Source: Glaciecola sp. (GTDB lineage Bacteria > Pseudomonadota > Gammaproteobacteria > Enterobacterales > Alteromonadaceae). Taken from it: a DNA stretch of 64,000 nt. The translations under genes were made by a program, and so were the position numbers. The notes under the pieces were generated by a model that was not told the origin of the DNA, searched no databases, and saw only the letters and a list, made by a program, of their open reading frames with translations. Below are positions 38,635 to 46,993 of this stretch, in pieces (positions within the stretch are counted from its first letter, which is position 1; each line of letters begins with the position of its first letter). Location of the stretch: the NCBI GenBank assembly GCA_029246415.1, contig JAQWNF010000014.1:1-64000 (forward strand), written 5' to 3'.

Positions 38635-39267
38635 TTAGGCAATAGTTATGCAATTTTGTTCAGTCGCAATATGCGACATCGGTATATCCCACTGTGCGAC
38701 AGGAATCGCATCAAGCTGTTGTATGCTATGTGCAAGTCCAATTAGGCTAGGCGCTGACAGAATAGTCTCTGGGGTATAGCCGACACGTTGGTGCTGAGTT
38801 AACTGCGCGAGTGTTCGGTCGTAAAACCCGCCACCCATCCCCATGCGGTTACCTTGTGCATCAAATCCTACTAGGGGGACGAATATCGAATTTATTTGAT
38901 GTAATGGAATGATATTAGCCGTCGTTAATTCAGGCTCAGGGATCCCAAAACGATTAAGTGTCATCTTGCTATCAGCTAAATACTCAACAAATAACAACGT
39001 CCCCGTTTTAAACGGGTGTAATACAGGTAGGGCAACGGTTTTTTCTTGTGCCCAAGCTTGTTGAATAATGCATTGTGGCGAAATTTCACCATCATTAGGT
39101 AAATATGCAGCGATGATATGACTATCGGCAAAGAGCGGCTGTACTTGCTCAACCAGATGTTGAGCTGCGCTAAGTTGCTGTATTGGGTTGAGGGCATTAC
39201 GTTTGGCACGCAGTGCAGTGCGCAGTGCGTGCCGAGTAACTTGCTGTTGCTCGCTGAGATTAACCAC
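38635..39267 (-). CDS. fau: 5-formyltetrahydrofolate cyclo-ligase
   Basis: This enzyme (YgfA/Fau) converts 5-formyl-THF to 5,10-methenyl-THF with ATP. Segments AAYLPNDGEI, ALPVLHPF and the signature GMGGGFYDR are present. The start is uncertain: a GTG at 39267 gives 210 residues and overlaps the hydrolase stop by 8 bases, while ATG codons at 39345 and 39330 lie deeper inside the hydrolase gene and add non-conserved sequence. In E. coli the gene directly follows the 6S RNA; here two ribose-salvage genes intervene. Confidence 0.88.
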   Translation of the reverse strand: MVNLSEQQQVTRHALRTALRAKRNALNPIQQLSAAQHLVEQVQPLFADSHIIAAYLPNDGEISPQCIIQQAWAQEKTVALPVLHPFKTGTLLFVEYLADSKMTLNRFGIPEPELTTANIIPLHQINSIFVPLVGFDAQGNRMGMGGGFYDRTLAQLTQHQRVGYTPETILSAPSLIGLAHSIQQLDAIPVAQWDIPMSHIATEQNCITIA

Positions 39268-40213
39268 GATAGCCGTAGGTATCAATAAACAATTGCGTGA
39301 GTCGAGTATGATCAACTTTGGTGGCGACATGCACTTGTTGTGCATCAGTCCACAAAGGACTCATGGTTGAACCAGGAGGTGCAATGACTGTTTGACCGCG
39401 ATCCAGTTCGCTAGTACCAACACGAGCATGCCCGGTAGTAAACTCAAACAAGTCAGGTTGAATCAAATATGCTAGCGGAAATGCGTCATGAAAATAACAG
39501 ACTCGCTCAGGTAGATCCTGAGAGTAAAAATCCATGTAAAATTGTGACGCATCGCGTACAAAGCTGCCCATGACAGGATTTTTTTCAGCTAAGATTTCAA
39601 CAAAATCAGGTGCAAATGGAATATCATACGTCACGTCTAGCCCAAACATAGTCAACGCCCAAGGTGCGCCAAAAACGATTTCAGCAGCATGAGCATCATT
39701 CCAAATGTTCGCTTCGGCAACAGGGGTGACATTGCCTTTTACAAACGCCGCGCCGCCCATGATATAAACTTGTTTGACCAAGCTAGGTAATTCTGGGCAT
39801 AAACGTAATGCTAAAGCTAGGTTACCCAAAGGACCGACAGCGACTAAGGTAACTTCGCCCGGATTGGCTTTGACTGTGTCGACAATAAATTGAGCTGATG
39901 AACGCGGATCGAGCTCACGCGTCGGTTCGGCAACGGTAATATCGCCAAAGCCATTATCACCATGCACAAAGTGTGCATAGGACGACTCAGGTCCAACCCA
40001 AGGCATTCCTACGCCTTGTGTAACAGGCACATCATGTTGTTGTGCAATATCACATAAACGCAATGCATTTTGCGCCGACATCGTCACCGGCACATTACCG
40101 TAAACGGTGGTTAAGCCTAGAACTTCAATATCAGGAGACTGAAAGGCAAAAAAGATTGCCATTGCATCATCAATGCCGGGATCGGTATCAAGGATAATTT
40201 TATGCTGAGCCAT
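39260..40213 (-). CDS. Inosine-uridine preferring nucleoside hydrolase family protein
   Basis: The protein is predicted to cleave ribonucleosides to a free base and ribose. The 317 residues have the family's N-terminal calcium/ribose motif DTDPGIDDA (about 9-17), TTVYGN, the GPLGNLALAL segment, a GGA stretch near 152, NIWNDAHAAE and HDAFPLAYL with a conserved His-Asp. Base specificity cannot be told. Its start is 21 bases after the ribokinase stop, and its end overlaps fau, so the three genes are probably translated from one message. Confidence 0.9.
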   Translation of the reverse strand: MAQHKIILDTDPGIDDAMAIFFAFQSPDIEVLGLTTVYGNVPVTMSAQNALRLCDIAQQHDVPVTQGVGMPWVGPESSYAHFVHGDNGFGDITVAEPTRELDPRSSAQFIVDTVKANPGEVTLVAVGPLGNLALALRLCPELPSLVKQVYIMGGAAFVKGNVTPVAEANIWNDAHAAEIVFGAPWALTMFGLDVTYDIPFAPDFVEILAEKNPVMGSFVRDASQFYMDFYSQDLPERVCYFHDAFPLAYLIQPDLFEFTTGHARVGTSELDRGQTVIAPPGSTMSPLWTDAQQVHVATKVDHTRLTQLFIDTYGYRG

Positions 40214-40234
40214 GATTGTGCACCTTTATTTCTA

Positions 40235-41146
40235 TTATGATGATGGTTGTTGTGCTAAAAACGCTTCTACTTCAGCGTATTGTGGGATAGATTGAGCTGC
40301 ACCTGCTTTAGTCACTGCAAGGGCAGACGCTGCACACGCAAAGCGTAAGGCGGATTTAGCTTGGTGATGTTGGTGATAATGCGCAATGAAATAACCAATA
40401 AACGTATCACCAGCAGCTGTCGTGTCAACAGCATCAACGACAAAGGCGGCTACATTGATATCTGGTGTATTATCAGCTTGTTTGCAGATGAGTTTCGCTC
40501 CTTTTTTACCCTGAGTGATAATCACTTCCGCATGGGCAAAATGGGTATGGAAAAATGCTTCAATATCGGCCATTTCTGTACATTCAGATAATTCAGCAGC
40601 TTCTACTTCGTTGACTATTAACAAATCGATATGGGCAAAGTTTAAGGTTTTAATATCTTGAGTCATCGGTGCAGGGTTAAATGCAACGTTGAGGCCTTTA
40701 GCTTTAGCTTGTGCGAGTACTTCAGCAGTGCCAGATGTCTCATTTTGTAATAAGACCCAATCTTTGGGGCTTGAGTCTGTCAGTGCATTACTGATGTCTT
40801 GTGTGCTAATTTCACGATTAGCCCCACCGAATAAAAATATCGCATTTTCACCACTCGGCGTGACTTGAATAATAGCATGCCCAGAAGGGGTGTCGGTGCA
40901 ACGGATAAAACGTCCATTGATACCTTGTTTGATCATTGCTTGTTTGAAATGCACGTCATTTTCATTGATACAGCCAACGTGTAATACATCGACACCAGCA
41001 TTAGCGAGAGCGATCGACTGATTTGCGCCTTTGCCACCTAAAAGGATTTGGTAAGCGTTGGTATCTAGAGTTTCGCCAGGTTGTACGAAATGATCGACTT
41101 GATAAACGTGGTCGATATTAATCGAACCAAAATTAATAACTGCCAT
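40235..41146 (-). CDS. rbsK: Ribokinase (PfkB family)
   Basis: Ribokinase phosphorylates ribose to ribose 5-phosphate. The 303 residues show GSINIDHVYQVD at the N-terminus, the substrate-binding GGKGANQSIALANAG (about 37-51) and the C-terminal anion-hole motif TTAAGDTFIGYF with the catalytic Asp. With the next gene (nucleoside hydrolase) and rpiA it forms a salvage route from nucleosides to the pentose phosphate pathway. No dedicated transporter is in the window. The 6S RNA lies just upstream on the same strand. Confidence 0.92.
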   Translation of the reverse strand: MAVINFGSINIDHVYQVDHFVQPGETLDTNAYQILLGGKGANQSIALANAGVDVLHVGCINENDVHFKQAMIKQGINGRFIRCTDTPSGHAIIQVTPSGENAIFLFGGANREISTQDISNALTDSSPKDWVLLQNETSGTAEVLAQAKAKGLNVAFNPAPMTQDIKTLNFAHIDLLIVNEVEAAELSECTEMADIEAFFHTHFAHAEVIITQGKKGAKLICKQADNTPDINVAAFVVDAVDTTAAGDTFIGYFIAHYHQHHQAKSALRFACAASALAVTKAGAAQSIPQYAEVEAFLAQQPSS

Positions 41147-41218
41147 GCGATGTTTCCGTATGTTATTAGTATAGTTGGAAGTAAAAAAGTGGAATTGTCA
41201 TTACAATCAAAGTAAGGA

Positions 41219-41401
41219 ATGTCTCCCAAGATGCCGCAGTCCATATTCGCCCAGAACGCCGAAATGTTCAGGGCGGAAGTATCATCACTACCGTAGGTTT
41301 CTCAATACGGGTTGAGCTTACGCAATAGTAGTGGAATCAACCTCCTAAGGTTAAAGCATCGGCCAGGGACATGTATGAACACGCCAACATCCCAGGTGAC
41401 T
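41219..41401 (-). ncRNA. ssrS: 6S RNA
   Basis: Read on the minus strand, the 5' part (CACCTGGGATGTTGGCG, then GTCCCTGGCCGATGC) and the 3' part (GACTGCGGCATCTTGGGAG) match the conserved ends of gammaproteobacterial 6S RNA and pair to form the long closing stem with the central bubble. The length of about 180 bases is as expected. 6S RNA mimics an open promoter and holds the sigma-70 RNA polymerase in stationary phase. Its place beside ygfB and upstream of fau is the usual one. The ends are approximate. It accounts for most of the 41147-41526 gene gap. Confidence 0.9.
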
Positions 41402-41526
41402 TAAAATAGGATAACAAAACTAAGGATGATGTACAGAGATTTTACGTAAATATATTTGCTGACAATAAGGAAAACGGGCACGTTATTTGATAATATTTAC
41501 TTCATCAAATCCCAAGAGAATGAATA

Positions 41527-42096
41527 ATGAGTAATACCCCAGACTTTTTGACAACGACCGATTTACTCGCCAAGTATGATGTACTCATTGATGGCGCTGA
41601 AGTGCACGGAATTATCTGCGGCATGTTATGTGGCGGGATGACATTGGATAACCAGGATTGGATCGCAGTCTTGACGGATGTTGCTAATAACTCTGCGCCG
41701 TTCTCGCCTGAATTAGTCATGCATTTACGTGCCTTGTACGACAGTACTGTTACACAATTAACCGATGTGGATTTCGGTTTGGTCATGTGTATCCCTGATA
41801 CAGATGCAACACTTAGCGATCAAGGTCAGGGGCTGATTTTATGGGTCCAAGGCTTTATGCTTGGTTTTGGCTTGCATCAGCCATCTTTGGACAGCCGTTC
41901 AGACGATGTCAAAGAAGGGATCCAAGATTTTTCTGAAATAGCGCGTATGGAAAGTATCGAAGACGAAGATGAAGACACGCAAGCGCAATTATTAATTTTG
42001 ATTGAACATGTTCGTGTGATTGCGATGAGTTGTTTTAATGAGTGTCAGCCTGCGCGTAAAGCCATGCCGATTGAAACTGATCCAACGGTACACTAA
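41527..42096 (+). CDS. ygfB: UPF0149 family protein YgfB
   Basis: The 189-residue acidic protein of the UPF0149 (YecA/YgfB) family is alpha-helical and of uncertain function. The segment AEVHGIICGMLCGG (about 25-38) and the later GFMLGFGL are typical. It precedes pepP and ubiH, as in E. coli. No zapA gene is found between it and the divergent 6S RNA, where one is usual. Confidence 0.92.
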   Translation: MSNTPDFLTTTDLLAKYDVLIDGAEVHGIICGMLCGGMTLDNQDWIAVLTDVANNSAPFSPELVMHLRALYDSTVTQLTDVDFGLVMCIPDTDATLSDQGQGLILWVQGFMLGFGLHQPSLDSRSDDVKEGIQDFSEIARMESIEDEDEDTQAQLLILIEHVRVIAMSCFNECQPARKAMPIETDPTVH

Positions 42097-42128
42097 TCAC
42101 ATAAAACTAATCAGATGAAGAGTGAACT

Positions 42129-43442
42129 ATGACTAAGATTGCGTTATCAGAATATCAAACTCGCCGCGCTGCAATACTTTCGCAGATGCTGCCTAATAGC
42201 GCCTGTGTAGTTGGCTCAGCTCAATCAGTAACACGTAGTAACGATACTGAATATGTCTTTCGCCAAGATAGTTATTTTTGGTATTTAACTGGATTTGATG
42301 AGCCTAATAGTACATTGATTTTACTCAAGGATACGTTAGGTCAGACACGCCAAGTCATTTGTTGCCAACCCAAAGATACACAAGCTGAAATATGGCATGG
42401 TCGTCGTCTAGGCTGTGATGCTGCAGTGGCAACCTTAGGAGTGGATGAAGCATTTTCTAGTGATACCTTAGCCCAGACCTTATTCTCACTTTTTTCTGGG
42501 GTTGATACGGTATACAGTTTGTTTACACAGCCAATACAAGTGCAAATAGATAAATGTATCTTGGAGTTAAAGAGTGTGCCAAAGCAAGGCGAGATAGCAC
42601 CTACGCAAAAAATCGATTGCCAGGGTTGGCTCGACGCGATGCGTCTGATTAAATCGCCGGCAGAAATCGATATTATGGCCGAAGTTGCCACCATATCGGC
42701 ACAGGCACACAGTGTCGCGATGCAAGTTTGTCGACCAAACATGAACGAATACCAATTAGAAGCGCATATTCAATTTGAATTTGCTCAGCGTGGTGCGCGT
42801 CAACCAGCCTATACAAGCATTGTTGGTGGCGGGGATAACGCGTGTATTTTACATTATACTCAAAACAACCAAGTGTTAAATGCAGGGGAGCTGGTGTTAA
42901 TTGATGCCGGTGGCGAACTGGAGGGTTATGCGGCGGATATTACTCGGACATTTCCTGTCAATGGGAGGTTTTCTGAAGACCAAGCTGCACTCTATCAAAT
43001 AGTCCTAGATGCACAAATGGCTGCGATTGAACTGTTACAGCCGAATTCTTTAATCGCCGATGCTAACCAAGTCGTGATTGAAATCATTACTCAGGGCTTG
43101 ATTGACCTAGGCGTTCTGTCTGGGAGTCTTAAAGATAATATTGATAATTTAACCTATCGCCAATATTTCATGCATGGCTTAGGTCATTATCTAGGATTGG
43201 ATGTGCATGATGTGGGCGCTTATAGCATTGCAGGGAAAGCATGTCCGTTACAACCCGGCACGCTGATGACTGTTGAGCCTGGAGTTTATATTGCACCTGG
43301 TAGCCCTTGTCCAGCTCGCTTCCACGGGATTGGTATTCGCATTGAAGACAATATCGTGATTACCTCATCAGGTAACCGCGTATTGACTGATAAAGTACCA
43401 AAAACGATAGCAGCGATTGAAGCATTGATGGCGCAATCCTAA
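42129..43442 (+). CDS. pepP: Xaa-Pro aminopeptidase PepP
   Basis: PepP removes N-terminal residues that precede proline, using two manganese ions. The 437 residues have an N-terminal AMP_N domain (about 5-130) and the pita-bread catalytic domain. Metal ligands are seen as Asp in LIDAGGEL and ADITRTFP, His in HGLGHYLGLDVHD, Glu in TVEPGVYI and Glu in GIRIEDNI. The stop codon abuts the ubiH ATG. Confidence 0.95.
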   Translation: MTKIALSEYQTRRAAILSQMLPNSACVVGSAQSVTRSNDTEYVFRQDSYFWYLTGFDEPNSTLILLKDTLGQTRQVICCQPKDTQAEIWHGRRLGCDAAVATLGVDEAFSSDTLAQTLFSLFSGVDTVYSLFTQPIQVQIDKCILELKSVPKQGEIAPTQKIDCQGWLDAMRLIKSPAEIDIMAEVATISAQAHSVAMQVCRPNMNEYQLEAHIQFEFAQRGARQPAYTSIVGGGDNACILHYTQNNQVLNAGELVLIDAGGELEGYAADITRTFPVNGRFSEDQAALYQIVLDAQMAAIELLQPNSLIADANQVVIEIITQGLIDLGVLSGSLKDNIDNLTYRQYFMHGLGHYLGLDVHDVGAYSIAGKACPLQPGTLMTVEPGVYIAPGSPCPARFHGIGIRIEDNIVITSSGNRVLTDKVPKTIAAIEALMAQS

Positions 43443-44729
43443 ATGACGACTTTGCAAACTGATATCGTAGTGGTGGGCGGCGGCGTAGTGGGCGCATTAT
43501 TATGCCAAGCCTTGTTGCATGCTCAGTTAGAGTTACATGTGACGCTTGTGACTAATAGCGCGGCTGATACGCCAGTCTACGGCGATGATATTCGCGCGCT
43601 AGCATTGAGTCATGATACCTTGTCGCAACTTGCAGCCATGGGGCTCGATACCCATTTTATCAAAAGTCATATAGAGCAAATACATGTTAGCGATCGCGGG
43701 AATATCGGGCAGACGCGTTTGTCAGCCCATGAACAAGGGGTCGAAGCTTTAGGTTATGTCACCCAAATTAGTGTATTGGAGCAAGTAATCAATCATGCGT
43801 TACATACTAGCGCTACTGACGGGGATGACGAGTTATTTACCCTAGTAGAGCAAGCTCAATGTATCGATATAGATACTCAAAATACTGCTGCCAAGTACTG
43901 TTTGCTGGATAATGGCATACGCATACAAGCGCGCGCGATTATCCTTGCGGATGGACAAGTATCGCGTTTAAAAAATACTATCGGCATTGCCAGTAACGTG
44001 ACCGATTATGGTCAATATGGCGTGGTCGCCATGGTCGGTATAGATCGCTTAGGGCCTACGCGTTATCAGCAACCATTAACGGCATTTGAGCGATTTACCG
44101 AGCACGGGCCGTTGGCATTACTGCCTATGTCGCTTGCACCTAAGCTCGACGCACAGAGCAGCGACTCAAATAAGAGTGATGCTCATGACATGCGAATGCA
44201 TTCGCAGATAAAGCAATATTATTCGTTGGTTTGGTGTACCAATCAGTCTCGTGCCACAGCATTGCAGGGATTGTCTAATGAGGATTTTTTACAAGCATTA
44301 CAAGATGAATTCGGTGATCGAGCTGGACGTTTTGCTAGTGTGTCGACGCGCCAGTCGTTCCCCCTAAAATTAACGCGCCATGATGATACTCACTCACCAG
44401 TGTTATGTATTGGTAATGCTGCTCAAGCTTTACACCCGATTGCTGGTCAAGGGTTTAATTTAGCAGTAAGAGACATTGCGGGTGTTGTCGCCTCGATATC
44501 GACATTATCCGAACGTTCGCATTTGGGTAGTTGCACAAATTGGCAAGCAATTAGAGCCAGTCGTGCGAGCGATCGTAATACTATAGTTTCAGCAACAAAT
44601 ACCTTGTTATATGGCTTTTCTAACAATCATTGTCTATTATCATATGCACGTGCGAAAGGATTAACCGCGTTGCATCTGGCTAAACCAATAAAAAAACGGT
44701 TAGCAAAAATGGCAATGGGTTATCGATAA
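43443..44729 (+). CDS. ubiH: 2-octaprenyl-6-methoxyphenol hydroxylase UbiH
   Basis: UbiH is an FAD monooxygenase of ubiquinone synthesis. The 428 residues contain the FAD dinucleotide loop VVVGGGVVGALLCQAL (about 8-23), DIRALALSH and the second FAD motif CIGNAAQALHPIAGQGFNLA (about 323-342). It begins right at the pepP stop codon. In E. coli ubiI follows, but here the next gene is an unrelated truncated ATPase, so ubiI is absent from this location. UbiH rather than UbiI is chosen from synteny with pepP. Confidence 0.9.
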   Translation: MTTLQTDIVVVGGGVVGALLCQALLHAQLELHVTLVTNSAADTPVYGDDIRALALSHDTLSQLAAMGLDTHFIKSHIEQIHVSDRGNIGQTRLSAHEQGVEALGYVTQISVLEQVINHALHTSATDGDDELFTLVEQAQCIDIDTQNTAAKYCLLDNGIRIQARAIILADGQVSRLKNTIGIASNVTDYGQYGVVAMVGIDRLGPTRYQQPLTAFERFTEHGPLALLPMSLAPKLDAQSSDSNKSDAHDMRMHSQIKQYYSLVWCTNQSRATALQGLSNEDFLQALQDEFGDRAGRFASVSTRQSFPLKLTRHDDTHSPVLCIGNAAQALHPIAGQGFNLAVRDIAGVVASISTLSERSHLGSCTNWQAIRASRASDRNTIVSATNTLLYGFSNNHCLLSYARAKGLTALHLAKPIKKRLAKMAMGYR

Positions 44730-44791
44730 ACTTTAATTATGACTAAGCTAGTCGATATAATGATTACGACTAAATTCAAGGATGATATTGT

Positions 44792-45367
44792 ATGTATGAA
44801 AGTCACTATAGGTTAAATGCCAAACCTTTCCAGTTGACACCAGACCCAAAGTTTTTCTTCGCGAGCAAATGGCACAAACGCGCATTATCTTACTTACAAT
44901 ATGGACTATCACAAGGTGAAGGCTTTATTGTGATTACGGGCGATATAGGTACCGGTAAAACCACTCTCGCCAATAGCTTACTCGCCAATATTGAAACGGA
45001 TATTGTGGCCGCACAAATTGTGACGCCTAAGTTATCTCCCGACGAAATCGTTAAAATGGTCGCAGCTAAATTTAGCATCGATATCCAAAATAAATCCAAA
45101 ACTGAAATTTTAAAAGCCCTTGAAGATTATTTGTATTCACTTTCAAAAAAAGGCTTACGAGCATTACTATTAGTCGATGAAGCTCAGAACTTACCTTTAG
45201 AAACCATTGAAGAGTTGCGTATGCTGTCTAATTTCCAGCAAGATGGAAAGCCGCTACTACAAAGTTTTCTATTAGGCCAGGAAGAGCTGCAGCCCATTTT
45301 ACGCGCGCCGAATATGGAGCAATTTCGTCAACGCATCGTCGCATCATGTCACCCAATCATTACTTGA
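44792..45367 (+). pseudogene. XrtA/PEP-CTERM-locus-type AAA ATPase, 3'-truncated
   Basis: The 191-residue reading begins MYESHYRLNAKPFQLTPDP and has Walker A GDIGTGKTT (about 50-58) and Walker B LLLVDEAQN. It resembles the ExeA-like ATPases of exosortase/exopolysaccharide loci (TIGR03015 type), which are usually well over 250 residues. Similarity stops at RQRIVASCH near residue 187, followed only by PIIT and a stop. The C-terminal part of the AAA domain and all later regions are missing. A TATAAT at 44756-44761 may be its promoter. The loss is explained by fusion to the next gene remnant. Confidence 0.8.
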
Positions 45368-46319
45368 ACGAGGGGATACCGTGGTCGGTGTCGACAATAT
45401 GAATGATTATTATGATGTGTCATTAAAAGAGGCACGTCTTGCATGGATTGCTGATAATCCCAATAGTCAGGCTTTTCGCTTTGTTAAATTAGATGTGGCA
45501 GAACAATTAGGCATGCAAACATTATTTGCAGAAGAACGCTTTGACAAAGTCGTGCATCTGGCTGCTCAAGCTGGCGTTAGGTACTCTATTGAGAACCCAC
45601 ACGCATACATTAGCTCGAATGTGGTTGGATTAATGAATGTATTAGAAGGATGTCGTCATAACAAAGTCGCCCATCTAGTGTATGCCTCTTCTAGTTCTGT
45701 CTACGGGGCAAATGAATCTATGCCGTTTTCGGTCAGTGATAATGTTGATCATCCTGTATCTTTGTATGCAGCAAGCAAGAAAGCCAATGAATTAATGACT
45801 CACACTTATAGCCACTTATATGACTTACCCACAACTGGACTGCGCTTTTTTACTGTGTATGGTCCTTGGGGAAGACCCGATATGGCACCGATTAAATTTA
45901 CTAAAGCAATTATGGCTGATGAACCCATCCAGGTGTTTAATTATGGTAATCATCGACGAGATTTTACTTATATTGATGATATTGTTTCGGGTGTGTTACA
46001 CACACTTGATCATACGGCTCAATCAAATCCCAATTGGCAGGGCAGTGCGCCTGATCCTGCAACGTCCAAAGCACCTTGGCGTGTATATAATATTGGCGCA
46101 CAAACACCGGTTCACCTGCTAAGTTTTATTGAAACCCTAGAGCAAGCCATTGGCAAAGTGGCAGAAAAAGAAATGCTACCGATGCAACCTGGTGATGTGC
46201 CAGATACATTTGCTGACGTTGAGGCATTGGTCAATGATGTTGGCTATCGCCCTACCATCGACGTGACAGAAGGCGTACATCGCTTTGTTACTTGGTATAA
46301 ATCATATTATGGTCAATAA
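45342..46319 (+). pseudogene. NAD-dependent sugar-nucleotide epimerase, 5'-truncated
   Basis: From HHVTQSLLERGDTVVGVDNM onward the reading matches SDR-family UDP-glucuronate 4-epimerases of capsule and exopolysaccharide loci. The catalytic ASSSSVYG and YAASKKAN motifs and the C-terminus are intact. The first 15 or so residues, which carry the Rossmann glycine motif GxxGFIG, are gone. In their place is the end of the ATPase gene in another frame. A GTG at 45381 with AGGGG 5 bases upstream could allow re-initiation just after the ATPase stop (45365-45367), but the product would lack the NAD-binding loop. Confidence 0.82.
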
Positions 46320-46361
46320 CCATAATTAAATATGCAGTAAATGTTACAGGTTCGTGAATCA

Positions 46362-46375
46362 CTGATTTAGATCAA
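46362..46375. promoter_or_regulatory. FNR/Anr-type box upstream of the cytochrome-like lipoprotein gene
   Basis: CTGATTTAGATCAA matches the FNR consensus TTGATNNNNATCAA at 9 of 10 positions. A TATGAT at 46397-46402 would place the site centre near -41, the classic activating position for FNR. Confidence 0.55.
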
Positions 46376-46497
46376 TATTTAAAATTATTAAGCCTCTATG
46401 ATTAGTACACGGATACAATGTACTAGTCATTATTACATCATATCTGTACTCATTATCCATTAAATCTTCTGTATTATTAAAACAAGGTTTTGACACC

Positions 46498-46962
46498 ATG
46501 AATAAATTAGGCGTTTCGCTCCGTACTGTATTTTTAACGATGACAATATGCATCTTCGTTGTTGGGTGCAGTAGTCAATTCGCCACTGCGGTTCGTAAAG
46601 TGACCTATCCACCTGATTTTACCTACACACCACAGGGAGAATTGCGCTCGGATATGGCTCAGTTAGCGGAGCAAATGGTATTGCTAGATCAAGCTTTGGC
46701 TTCAACGGCAGAAGACAGTGATGCAGCTCGTGAAAAACAACGTCAACAAGTGTTATTTACATTGCGCAATATGGGACGCATAGCAACTAGCTTAAAAGCC
46801 AGTGAAACAGGGACTAATCACCCTTTTATGCAAGACTATATGCAAGATTTTATAGCTAAAATTGATCAAGCTAGAGGTGGTGCAGCGATTCAACCGCCTC
46901 GATATTTTTTCGCGGGTAAATTATCCGGTGGATGTACTAATTGTCACAAGGTTAATCGCTAA
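46498..46962 (+). CDS. Lipoprotein with C-terminal CxxCH motif (possible class II cytochrome c)
   Basis: The 154-residue product has a lipoprotein signal peptide with the lipobox VVGC (Cys at about 24). The mature part is predicted to be helical, and the last residues contain CTNCHK, a CxxCH haem c-attachment motif. Haem at the extreme C-terminus of a helical bundle recalls class II cytochromes c (c' type), but overall similarity is not recognised, so this is inference. An FNR-like box upstream suggests low-oxygen induction. The gene's 3' end forms part of a 14-bp hairpin. Confidence 0.75.
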   Translation: MNKLGVSLRTVFLTMTICIFVVGCSSQFATAVRKVTYPPDFTYTPQGELRSDMAQLAEQMVLLDQALASTAEDSDAAREKQRQQVLFTLRNMGRIATSLKASETGTNHPFMQDYMQDFIAKIDQARGGAAIQPPRYFFAGKLSGGCTNCHKVNR

Positions 46963-46979
46963 TCTGCGATTAACCTTGT
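46946..46979. terminator. Perfect 14-bp hairpin across the cytochrome-like gene's stop codon
   Basis: ACAAGGTTAATCGC (46946-46959) and GCGATTAACCTTGT (46966-46979) are exact inverted arms around a 6-base loop that contains the TAA stop. There is no T run, so it may protect mRNA 3' ends or stop transcription only weakly. It lies between convergent genes (glcB ends at 46994). Confidence 0.55.
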
Positions 46980-46993
46980 AGAGTTATCATGAT

